Shown here piece after piece: positions 47,602 to 58,095 of a stretch of 64,000 nt of DNA (its first letter is position 1; each line of letters opens with the position of its first letter). Both the position numbers and the translations under genes were made by a program. The notes under the pieces are model-generated. The model was not told the DNA's origin. It did not search any database and saw only the letters and a list, made by a program, of their open reading frames with translations. The stretch lies in contig OU744447.1 in the NCBI GenBank assembly GCA_916610825.1, positions 20,119,563 to 20,183,562 of the forward strand, written 5' to 3'. This DNA is from Haliclystus octoradiatus (taxonomy: Eukaryota; Cnidaria; Staurozoa; Stauromedusae; Haliclystidae).

Positions 47602-47878
47602 TCATTGAAGTTCAGATTGCACAGGGGGGTTTTCTTCAGGAGTGAGCTTCAATTTGGACTTGATCGTACTATTAAATTGTGAATCATCTTCGAAAGGATA
47701 ATGTTTCAAAAGTATAAGGTCGGGAAGAGGGAGATGTGTCCAAGATGGTGTTGTAAAGGAATACTTGGAATTAACTTTATTGTTGGTGTACCATTTGTGA
47801 ATGTGCGACCAGTATGATCGATGTAGTCGCGTGGCCTTCTGGATTGTGAGAAATGCAGAGATACAGGCCCGGGGGAGT
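47602..47878 (-). CDS. Candidate terminal exon with IQ-like motif, convergent to SDF2
   Basis: On the minus strand, after an acceptor-like CGACAG, one frame reads LPRACISAFLTIQKATRLHR, then YWSHIHKWYTNNKVNSKYSF, and runs about 92 codons to a stop at 47602 ending PPVQSELQ. TIQKATRLHRSYW fits a calmodulin-binding IQ motif (IQ-x3-R-x3-W spacing). Composition looks protein-like, with prolines and acidic residues near the end. The polypyrimidine tract before the acceptor is poor, no upstream exons were found and a second frame is also open here. It could be the last exon of a ciliary or myosin-like gene, or chance. Function not assigned. Confidence 0.35.
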
Positions 47879-48093
47879 CTGTCGGGGCTTTCTCCTCAAC
47901 AAACAACAATGCTATCATTAACATCCTTATCTAGAATTTTTGTATCATGTTATTACGATTACTAAATAACTGTGAATAATGTGTATGTTCGGATTATTTT
48001 CGGAACCAACATGAAAATATTCAACTTTTCCAAGTCTTTGATTTGAGTTTAAGGTTCATGAACATCATGGTTAGGAGTTTGATTTGATTTTCC

Positions 48094-48415
48094 TCAAGAG
48101 AGTTTGACCGTGATTTTTTGCCAACATTCTATGTTTTAATTGCTACACGCAAAAAAATGTCGGAATCGTTTTACTCTATTTTCATTAAAAATTTAACTGC
48201 TCTTTTTTGTCATATTAAATATTAACGAGAAGTTTCAACTTTGAAGGCATATAGCTCTTCTTGGAATATGTTATACTATAAGAAAAGTAGCTAGCTTGAT
48301 CGAGATGAACAGTTAAATTTTTATTGAAAAAAGTAAAACGATTCCGACATTTTTTTTGCGTGTAGAAATTAAAACGCAGAATATTGGCAAACAATCACGG
48401 TCAAACTCTCTTGTG
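48094..48415. mobile_element. Fold-back element, arms about 105 bp
   Basis: AGAGAGTTTGACCGTGATTT at the left returns as AATCACGGTCAAACTCTCTT at the right. The matching continues through ACACGCAAAAAAATGTCGGA and CGATTCCGACATTTTTTTTG to an inner AAATTTAACTG/CAGTTAAATTT. The loop is about 110 bp. Non-coding. Confidence 0.8.
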
Positions 48416-48589
48416 GAAAATAATATCGTTCCCTTTTTGGTTTCAAAAAGTGGGACACGAGAATCTCCAAACTGCCATGTTTGAGGTCAATTTTGACGGG
48501 GAAAGAGTCGCGTTGTGTAAAAACTCAACAACAACATATACGAATAGAACAAAGTTCTATCCAAATCCGTTTTAATAAAAAAAGGCGAG

Positions 48590-49700
48590 ATGCATGAACT
48601 CTGAATTATAGGAAACTATTAAATTGCATGAGTTAGGAATTGTAGGAAAGGGTCATCTCGAAAACTAGAAAATGACGGGATTTGTAACGAAGACATTTTT
48701 AACAAAATAAAAAAATTATCAAATCAAATTACGAGTAAAATTATAATTCGTGTTTAACGATGGTAGATTAGGATATTTAAGATAAATGTTACAGTACATG
48801 TAAAAGGAGAGTTCTAGGACAATGGGCTCTTTACAAATTCGAACAATGAAGCTAACTTTAATGACCTCGTTAAAGCTAACAGTAAAGCAAACTTTAATGA
48901 GAGTTCTGGGACAATGGGTTCTTTAGAAATTCGACAATGAACCCGAGGCGTAACTCCAAGTGCCGCATTGATGGAGGGGGGGGTGCCACTTTGGAAAAAC
49001 AAGTAACGAGATTCACGCCTACGCGTAAAAAGTCTCTCTATGATGTAATCTATAACTTGAAATATTATCATGTATTCAGAAAGCGAGGCATATCAGCGCG
49101 GTTTTGAATGTGAGTGATGCAATCCATCCAAATGTATTTAAACTTTTCAAACAATCAAATAACAACATAATGTTCTAACCGAAACATTCAACAAATAACA
49201 GTTAATTTGTTAAAAAATTGCCCATTTTCAAGACGTGCAACATATATGTCGTAACGTTTTCATAAACTCTGAAAAGAGTTGCTATGTACATATAATTTAT
49301 TTATTTACAATTTATTATTATTATTTACAAATAATCACGACAATGCTTCTTTATACACCACATTTCGTGTCTGCCTTTCATTCGATTTCGGCTGCGATGT
49401 AAAATCGGCAGGAGGGATTATTTTCCTCGTTACTTGTGAGAAGACTGTCTGTATTCTCGGTAAAACGCAAATAATTTGTTTGTGATATGATTGATACGAA
49501 AAAAGTTATCGAAGAATGACTGAAATGAAATAATTTTTATTTTGAGAAAACATGTTTTGGAACTCCACATGAATCAATAGAAATCAAAACAAATCAAATA
49601 ATTTATATTATATTTATACATTTACATTATCTACATTCACATATTTACATTATTGCAATTCAATATTTGAAATCGACGACATTTTCTTGAAACGTTTTAT
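48590..49700. other. Non-coding stretch with minisatellite trace
   Basis: 48838-48945 carries a few units of the AATGAAGCTAACTTTAATGACCTCGTT repeat that expands at 52070-52490. The rest is AT-rich with no gene seen. Confidence 0.45.
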
Positions 49701-49708
49701 TTTTTAAT

Positions 49709-50150
49709 GACGGTGCCGTGGCAGATTTTTATTAACAAACCCATGAAGCGCATCCCTGGCCATCAAGCGCATCCCTGTCTCGTTTGCATTTGGTCTATTT
49801 GAGTGATCATGAGGCGTGATCCACCCGATCACGTGATCCACCCGTTTAGGGTAAGGGTTAGGGTCAAGTCACGTGATAACCACTCGGTCGAAAGTAAATT
49901 CATTTCTGTTTCATGAGTATTCGTCGGTTAGCGTAGCTCATTCGGATTGAGTCAAGACGAAGTTGCAGGGTATGGGTAGAGAGTGCAGGGTATGCTGGTT
50001 CGGGTCCTGGTCGAGACGAAGTTCTAATTTTTCCCGAAATGTTTATAAGTTACTGTTCGTTCATTATACGCATGCGTTGATGGCCAGGAATGCGCTTCAT
50101 GGGTTTGTTAAAAAAAATTTGCGGTGCCGTGACTGTTGTGGGCCACCGTA
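49709..50150. mobile_element. Inverted-repeat element with AACAAACCCATGAAGCGCAT ends
   Basis: The left part reads TTAACAAACCCATGAAGCGC and the right part GCGCTTCATGGGTTTGTTAA, inverse over about 35 bp including GGCCATCAA/TGATGGCC. CGGTGCCGTG occurs directly repeated just outside both arms. About 50 bp of flanking sequence (TCAATATTTGAAATCGACGA and neighbours) is also directly repeated at 49658-49690 and 50175-50207. The interior contains GTTAGCGTAGCTCATTCGG and GGTTCGGGTCC, resembling tRNA-type boxes. Confidence 0.55.
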
Positions 50151-50215
50151 TTTACACTCATATATTTACATTGTTACAATTCAATATTTGAAATCGACGA
50201 CATTTTCACATGTAG

Positions 50216-51220
50216 TTAAAGAGTTTTGAATGACCAGCAACCTTTGCTTTGTTTTGTTGTTTTGATTACAAGAAACGAGGCGAATCCTCTGGAAAGTGAC
50301 GTCAGCGCTCACGTCAGAGGATTGTCCTCGTGGCTGTTGCTACGGAAAGACAAGACAGAAAATAGTCTGGTTTATCAATTTCAGTTTTGGATAAATCTCA
50401 ATTCTTACTTGTCGAAACGCAAAGTTTATGGCTATAGATATCCAACAAATGTATACGGCTCAAAAATAAATAGCGGACTGGGTGTCACACAGTCCGATTA
50501 TCTGTCTGAGAAGTTTGACGCAAAGTCGCAAATCAAAACAACTTAGATAAAATGTATTTTCAAATCAACACTAAATAAATTCATATGATTCTAAATTTTA
50601 CAATTTACGTGCATAAATACTGCAGAAAGACAATGCAATATAAAACATACATAGGTATGAAACTAACTATTTTTAGACGAAGCCTACGTGTAACATGTTT
50701 ACAAATATAATTTTGAGTCAATGATCAAAGTATCCGTATTAAAAATCGAATTCACCTGGTGTTATAATTTCATTTTGTTTCGGCGATAAATTTCGATTTT
50801 GAATGCTAACAAATCTCTTCCTGTTCTTTCAATCCCTAATATTCTTGTATCAAGTAAACACCAACATGAAATTTTGAATCAGTCGAGTTCAGTTGTAGCT
50901 TTCAACTCTGTCATCCTTCCTCAATTCGTATGACGCTAGTAGCAAGTGAATTGATTTTTGTGGGACACATTTATTCAAGCGTCGAAATCCCTTACGACGT
51001 CCACCTCTATTGCTCTTGTAACTTTCCAAACCAGTTCGTTGATAAATAAGTTGGCAGAATGTTTCCATGCTCGTTTTACGAAATGTTTTGCAAAATCACG
51101 TGTGTGTGCAAAGGAGACACAAAGGCGAGCCGTGTATCATGAAAACGAGTGATTGAAATCTGGGTCCAGATTTCAAAGACAAAAATATACAAAGGCTGCT
51201 GGTCATTTTATGGTCTTTAA
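50216..51220. mobile_element. TIR element with TTAAAG...GACCAGCA ends, uninterrupted copy
   Basis: Ends TTAAAGAGTTTTGAATGACCAGCAACCTTTG and CAAAGGCTGCTGGTCATTTTATGGTCTTTAA are inverted repeats. The body corresponds to the element at 7602-9235 in inverse orientation and contains the empty site for the 7927-8803 insertion. It is about 1 kb with no transposase, although chance frames of 60-106 codons occur inside. Confidence 0.75.
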
Positions 51221-52069
51221 TGTGTAGTTTACAGACAGGAAGTATTTCCCGTCTCCACAGTCATGTTAATGACCTTATGTTTAAAAGTTGTGATGTCTTG
51301 AATTGACACAAATTAAAAAGTTGTCTCATCGCGATTTCTTTCAAGTTCTTTGCTAGTGAGAGCATAGAACATTAGCATCGCTTTGAGTTGGAGGCAATTT
51401 GTGCTAGGATTACTTTAGTGAAGTAGAAACCAAGATATACTGCTGATTCAGCTTGACCTCTGTTATTCTACCACAAATGTTCAACCTTTGTTATGAAATA
51501 TGATTGTGAGGATTCCCTCCTCAGGGATTCCCCCCGCGTTCAACATACCAAGTTGAAACGAAGAAGCTCTCGCGGAAAGTACGATTTTTGCTTCGTTCTA
51601 TTTGATTGAGTAATAATTGATGCAAACATTAGGTGGAAAATGAGTACCGAAAGAAGGCGAAATAGTTTGAGATATTAAACTCAAAAATTGAGCGACATTT
51701 GGTTGAGTTATGATGTAAACTTAAACACTTACACATATAAATACACACACAACAGGGCTATTTGTGATAGGATGTGAAGAATTGTTTTTAAAAACTTGAA
51801 AATGCTACCCAAAAAGTCCAGGAAGGTTACGTCCGTATACGCTCTATGCTGGGATGTTCCATTTTTATGGGTAAAAATTCAAATCCAGTTTTCAGTTTTC
51901 AGCTTTCAAATCCAGTTTTTCCCCAAATTCTCTACAAAATCGAAATGGGACCCAAAACGTTTAATATTCTAAAATTTCCTTCCCAAAAAGTATATTTATC
52001 AGCTGGAATATGGACCCAAAAAAGTATCACGTTTCCGTATAGCAGCAGTATGGCAGTTACTCCCCGGGA

Positions 52070-52490
52070 CAATGAAGCTAAAAATGAAACTAGTTTTAAT
52101 GACCTCGTTAGAGCTAACAATAAAGCTAACTTTGATGAGGTCATTAAAGATAACGTTCAAACAATGAAGCTAACTTTACTGACCTCGTTCAAGCTAACGT
52201 TCAAACAATGAAGATAACTTTACTGACCTCGTTAGAGCTAACAATAAAGCTAACTTTGATGAGGTCATTAAAGATAACGTTCAAACAATGAAGCTAACTT
52301 TACTGACCTCGTTAAAGCTAACGTTCAAACAATGAAGATAACTTTACTGACCTCGTTAAAGCTAACGTTCAAGCAATGCAGCTAACAATGAAGCTAACTT
52401 TAATGAAGTCATTAAAGCTAACATCAAGACAATGAAGCTAACAATGAAGCTATCATTTTTAATGAGTTCATTAAAGCTAGCATTCGAACA
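52070..52490. repeat. Minisatellite of AATGAAGCTAACTTTA units
   Basis: Imperfect tandem units of about 40-85 bp built from AATGAAGCTAACTTTACTGA, CCTCGTTAAAGCTAACGTTC and inverted variants (GATGAGGTCATTAAAG). It runs directly into the 3' end of a LINE copy. An open frame across its left part (51846-52211) is a product of the repeat and not a gene. Confidence 0.75.
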
Positions 52491-52493
52491 ATC

Positions 52494-54530
52494 ATCATCA
52501 TCATCATCATCATCATCATTATCATCATTTATTCAGAAAACCTTTAAGTTTACATCAAACTTGTTTCAAAGGATTGATTAGGCTATATGTTACAACATAC
52601 ACATATTATAAGCAAAAAATAAAGCATTAACAAAAGATAAGAAGTATTTAGTATTTACAAAATAAAAATAGAGAGCTAAATAAAGTTTTATCATTCCATC
52701 ATATGGTCCTTGAAGAGACATTTAAAACCCATCCTTTCTGAGACATTCTGTCATTGCAGACGGCAGATCATTCCATTTGGGAGCACCAGCGTATTGATAT
52801 GAATGACGATTGCTTGACTGGATGTAGATGTCATCGTGGGAATGGGAGGGTGGTCATCGAGTGCTGGTGGTATTTGGACGTTTGAAAAAAATTGGAGAGC
52901 AGAGGAGCAAGATTAAATTTAATTTTATGGGTGATCATAAATTGGTGCGATGTTATTCTGCCTCTGATTGAAAGCCAACCAAGTGGACTACTCATCTCAG
53001 AGACAGGAGTGCAATAGTCACAACGAAGAACTGCTCTGTTTTGTAATCTCTGGAGGAGATCAAGATGTTGCTATTTGCTGTTCCCTCATTCGGCAACACA
53101 TTAATTAAAATGATGCAAAACAACGGCATTATAAACTAAGGAGGATGTCTGTGGGGGGTATATAACGTCGAATGTATTTCAATACACTGATGCCTGATAT
53201 TTTAAGGGGCTACATTATTAATATAGTCATTATTCACAGTTACACTAAAGTTTTGCGTCGGAGCTTTGATTTTTTAGATTTAGGTTAGTACCTGTGGCCA
53301 TGCAGACGGTTTGTTTTAGATACATTTAAACTCCATTTATTTGAACACAGCCAAATACATATATTATTTAAATCCTGTGTTAGTAGTTTTCAATTTCTGT
53401 TATATCACTATTGGCAACGTATAGAAGAGTGTAATTAGCAGCATAAAGATTTAATTAACAGTTATTTACAGTTTCACAAATGTCGTTTGTATAAATTAAA
53501 AAGACAAGCGGTCCAAGGATTGACACTTGGGAACCGCATGTTTAATTACACCTATATCTGAATTTTTATTATTTACAGGAACTATTTGTGTCCTGCCTAT
53601 CAAATAAGATTTAAGATTTTTATACTCTTTACATTGCTCCCATGTAATATAAGTTTATCCAGAAGTATATGAATATCTACAATATCAAATTCTTTTTTAA
53701 GTCTATGCTGGCTACACCTACAAGTTTGCGATTTAGGATACTATCAAAACAAAATTCTGAAAAACATAATATACTACTGTCAGTAGAATGGTATTGACGG
53801 AAGCCAGATTGGAATCCAATTAATAAATTATTTGATGGTAAATATTGGTTTTAATTGATTAAGAGCAATCTTTTCCAAGATCTTAGAGATTATAGGAAGA
53901 ATCGATATAGGTTCGTGATTTGTTCTCTCAACAATCGAACTACTTTTGCGCAAAGGAATTACTTTACCGGTTTTCAAAGCCTCGGGAAAGATACCTTCTT
54001 CAAAGATAAATTAATTATTATTGCAAGGCTTGGAGATATGCTATACGCAGTGAGGTTTAGGAGCCTGGATTCGATTTTGTCAACACCTATGGAACGTTTG
54101 TTTCGTAATTTATAAATGAGAGCTTTTGTATCAGCAGTACTTATTGGTTGAAATTTAAATGGATTTGAATGAAAGAAGATTAGAAATCGAAATTGATTTG
54201 ATATAACAATTTGCAAAAGTGATTGGATTTTTATCTACAATGATTTCTGCTAAACTATTAGCTATATCTAGAAAATAAGAATTGAACTTATAGTCGATTA
54301 TTGATTTATCAGTAAGTAATTGATCATGTATGTTCAGGTTAGTTCTTTCTACAGGGTTAGATTTATTTTGATTATTTACAATATTTTCACAGTAACAATT
54401 CTTTTTACATAATCTAAAATATTTAGTGAATTAATTTCTTGTTTGTTTATACAATTTACAATAATTAGCATCATTGGTTCTAACAAATACTTTGTGATAG
54501 TTATCTCGTTTATTTTCGAGGTAGTTTAAA
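52494..54530 (-). mobile_element. Second LINE copy, longer but more decayed
   Basis: The 3' end carries (ATG)n and AATAAATGATG...TTCTGAATAAA-like sequence as at 14994. Going 5' on the minus strand, the tail, thumb and palm regions are recognisable in pieces. Further 5' lie KLRNKRSIGVDKIESRLLNL and FQPISTADTKALI (53974-54216) and the linker NPVERTNLNIHDQLLTDKS and RDNYHKVFVRTNDANYCKLY (to about 54530), which extend beyond the first copy. Several stops and frameshifts break it. Same family as 14994-16670. Confidence 0.8.
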
Positions 54531-54539
54531 TTAAGTATA

Positions 54540-55345
54540 TGTAGAACGAAGAATCCATATAAATAATGTGGCGCAGTGTAAAGCCTATGATTGAACACCC
54601 TATGATGAGTTGGAAGCGTTAAAGCAAATTTGAGCTCTATGGATGAGAATTTGTTTACAAAAGGATGCAAACAGTGGTAAAATGCAGACCAGGCCACCTT
54701 GAGGGCAACAGCACACATCGATTGTCAAGCCTTGGATGGTTATTATGTCATGTGTCAGCAGACGGTGACAGAAAGAAAGGATGAAAGTAAACCGGACGTC
54801 ATATATGTTACACTCAACTAAGATCAACGAAATGATTCGAACATTGGTTTTTATGCGACCTGGTATGCGACGCTCAATGGAGATTCAACAGAGGGAGAAA
54901 CTTCCCATTCTAGTGAGGGAGCCTCCAACGATAAATGTACAAGGTGAAGCAAGATGAGATAGTGACATTTAACGTTATGACCATGTGGTTGCAAATCTTG
55001 GGAGCGTGCCCGAAAGAGATTAGCAAATGAAAAATCGCCTGTTTACGATTGAAATAATTGCCAAAGAGGTAGTAGCACATTTCCATGAAACTATACGAGA
55101 CTTGTGTTTTGGTTGTCAGCTCGAGCATCAAGCTACTATACGACAGTTGCAAATAGCGTTTGATCGAGCAATGGGCAAAGCCAAAGTCAACTTTCGTGTG
55201 GTCAATTTTGAAAGGTGGAACAAGATGAAAGACATCATTCTTGATGTACCAGAATACTGCAAATACTTATATTACACTGTAACAGAGATTTTGGAAGGCT
55301 ATTATTGGATTTTGATAACAAAAATAACAGTAAGACAACAGTATA
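54540..55345 (+). other. Unassigned open-frame remnants
   Basis: A + frame near 54790 reads MIRTLVFMRPGMRRSMEIQQ, and the frame at 55027-55350 (107 codons) includes FHETIRDLCFGCQLEHQATI, with a Cys-x2-Cys-x3-His cluster. The two lie on the same strand close together and look like protein rather than chance, but no family is recognised. A fossil mobile or virus-like element is one possibility. It looks broken. Confidence 0.3.
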
Positions 55346-55415
55346 TTTGAAGGTGTTTTATTGATAAAACTCAACGTTTCGGCCATCGTCTGTGACCATT
55401 TTCAAGAGTGAAAGA
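55346..55415 (-). repeat. Penelope-type terminal repeat-like motif
   Basis: The minus strand reads GACGATGGCCGAAACGTTGA after ACTCTTGAAAATGGTCAC, the kind of phrase found at Penelope-like element ends that carry decayed hammerhead cores (GAAAC at 55380-55376). No RT part was found attached. Confidence 0.4.
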
Positions 55416-55419
55416 AATT

Positions 55420-56360
55420 TTCATTATATAAAGTTAACTTTTATGCTGTAAAAAATTAATTTATTTCTAATTTATTACTACCTAGATTACCTAATTGTAA
55501 AACAAAGAACAAAAAACACAATGTTATAAATATTATTGGCTTGTCCCTATTTATGAAAGGGCAAAATCATTCATGAAGGAAGGTGACCCAGACACTCACA
55601 ATGACATGAATAATAATAATGATATCGAAACTTACTCCGCTGGATCTTCTTAGTTTTGCCAATGTAAGTATATTTTAATTATTTTGTAAAATATGTAATA
55701 ATTAGAAAGAATATAATGAAAAATCAATTGTATATATATATGTGTGTGTATCTACACTTTCTTTGTTCTTTGTTCTTATTATTCTATATATGTATATATG
55801 TCAAAGCAACATAATGTTTAACCATCATCATAGTAACTGCATACTAGTTATAAGATACTACTAAAGCATACAACACTTCGATTTTGATGTGATGTTGAGA
55901 CAAGGATCTGTTACTTGATTGCATGTATTCATCATCATCATCATTTTTTTGTTGATACTTTCTTCTATCTGTGCTACCATGATGTGTGTACTGTTTTACA
56001 ACATTAATATTTTGGATTTATAAGAGAGTGGCCGCCCCTCACCTTTTTTGATTTTCGATTACACCATTTTGTAAAATCAATCAAACAGAACACGGAAGTC
56101 AATAAACAAAGAGATTAATAACTTGCGCCTGCGAGCTACAGTTGTGGCCACAGTGGTTTTAGCCACATCGTTCAATCTATAGCTTTCCAAATTTAGTTTA
56201 TAGAAGTCTTCACTTGATTGCAAGGCTATAATCTACCGGTAAATCTATCATACACTGGATTGAACCATGAGAATTATTTCAGTGATATTTGAGCCGTGAA
56301 TGCTGAAACGAAACTTTCAATATTGTAGCATTTTTTGCTGTTGTTGAATACACAAGCAAA
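55420..56360. other. Non-coding stretch
   Basis: AT-rich DNA with small microsatellites (TATATATGTGTG near 55735, CATCATCAT at 55930). Nothing assignable. Confidence 0.5.
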
Positions 56361-56429
56361 GCAATCAAGTTGAATATAAAGATGATGACAATCAGGGGTT
56401 CAAATACGACAGATATATATGCCCTCAAA

Positions 56430-56695
56430 ATCACAAACAAAAACGATTTGTGGCGTAGAGCTGAAGTACTACCTCGTTCATATGCAGTCAGAGATGAACG
56501 TGTTCATCGTCGAAATCGAAGACATCTACTGGCAGCACCGCAAGACACACCATTTATCCCAATGCCAAATATACAGGATGCAATACCTTATAATCAGACA
56601 CCAGGCGAGAAAGAGCCAAGTACGATAGATAACCAACAAACTCGTAGCTCTGGGCGTGTGATTACACCGCCTAATTGCTTGATTGAGCAGTAATG
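56430..56695 (+). mobile_element. Ty3/gypsy LTR-retrotransposon fossil (3' end of pol)
   Basis: A + frame contains AEVLPRSYAVRDERVHRRNR, RHLLAAP and a RSSGRVITPPNCL end, the same integrase C-terminal pattern as the fossil at 22191-22660 but from a different subfamily. Only this tail is recognisable. No LTRs or upstream domains were identified, and the copy is broken and old. Confidence 0.65.
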
Positions 56696-56899
56696 ATGTA
56701 ACCACACAGTTACAATAGTAGTTTTTGATTGTGTTATCAATGTCAGTTTACACGACAACATTTCCTGCGATACATGAAATGTGACCGTGTAAATAGCGAA
56801 ATGTGACACATTTTCGAAAAATCTATTCGACGAAAGTCTGGTGTGCTGGATATTTTGCGGCACATTAAATGTGGAACATCACAAATTTGAACGAACATG

Positions 56900-58090
56900 T
56901 AGATTAGACGTCAAAGAAAATGCTGCAAATAAATTTTTAAGTTAGTTGATGTTTCGCTGTAAAATTGACTTTAAAATCATTATATTTTTGTTTAACATTA
57001 TAATTAATATTGTTGTATTCTATGAAGTAGAATGGTCATTAGATACCAGTCCCATAGCACATGAAAGCTCAGACATAATTCAGAGTTTGTTAAGGATGGT
57101 ATTAAATTGGCTAGATAAGGCTGTTGAGTTATTATTGGAAAATTTAATACTGACTTTCCCTAAAAATTTGTATATGTATATTCACATTACTAATTATGTG
57201 ATTGATGTCACTAATTATAAATGTATATTTTGGGTTCCTGTCCCTTTTAGTGAGCCGCGTGAACTTTTGTCAGATGTATCCATAATGGCAGACACAGTAG
57301 GAGTTATGAGATTCTTTCAGTTTAAACTTACTTGTGGTTTATTGTTACAGTAATTAGAAATTATTACAGTTTTCCCCCGGAACATTGCGAAAGAAACAAA
57401 TCTCGTGTAGCATTTCATAGAGCTTTCTTATTCTCTTTTTTGCCTATTAATCACCAGAAGCTATCCGATGCGCGTTGAGGAAACCATTTGTGATGCAAAA
57501 CTAGATAAGTATCACCTTGTTGCTATCAATTAGCTGCTTGATTCTGATTGTTTATAAAACAATATTAATTTAAGAGAGGAGCGAAAAACTATCTATAATC
57601 TACGGAATGATTTTGAACTGCTCAATCGATATACGTCGGGAGACTAAATTCTCACTTTATAATTTCTAAAATGTTAACTACACAAAAAAGGAAGAAGAAG
57701 ATCTTTATTAGTAAATTGAAAAGTCATGATGAAAAGACCGCAATTCAGTACAGACGACTGGTTTCTAAAAACATCTTTTCTACAGGTTGCAAAGTAACCA
57801 AAACAATGGACCTGTTTATCATGCATGACAACATAACTTGCAACTACTAACTTACAGCTACTCCTTTTCAACCAGACGAGAATCGGTTTTAATAAAATTT
57901 CACATCGTGGAATGTTCCACCCAGCTTTATCTATTGTTAAGAAAAACAAAGTCAAACATCGTTGTGTCGTTATCTAAATAGCAATAAATATCAGCTGCTG
58001 CCAATGTTCTATTCTGATTGGAGCATATAGAAATTCAATTTTGTATGTAAAGCAGAAATATATTCAAAGCATTGTGGTTGGACAAGGAGA
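56900..58090. other. Stretch with one unassigned frame
   Basis: An open + frame (56946-57353, 135 codons) begins with a hydrophobic segment and includes SDIIQSLLRMVLNWLDKAVE. It matches nothing I recognise and lies just downstream of the gypsy fossil. The rest is AT-rich non-coding DNA leading to the next gene. Confidence 0.3.
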
Positions 58091-58095
58091 GTACT

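Noticed and set aside
49845-49865. Telomere-like GGGTAAGGGTTAGGG
   Set aside because: Only about two imperfect units, lying inside an inverted-repeat element. Too short to be an interstitial telomere tract.
50226-50546. 106-codon + frame
   Set aside because: Lies inside the non-coding TIR element at 50216-51220. The related copy at 8.8-9.2 kb does not keep the frame.
51846-52211. 121-codon + frame
   Set aside because: Its right half is the AATGAAGCTAAC minisatellite translated. No codon or domain signal in the left half.
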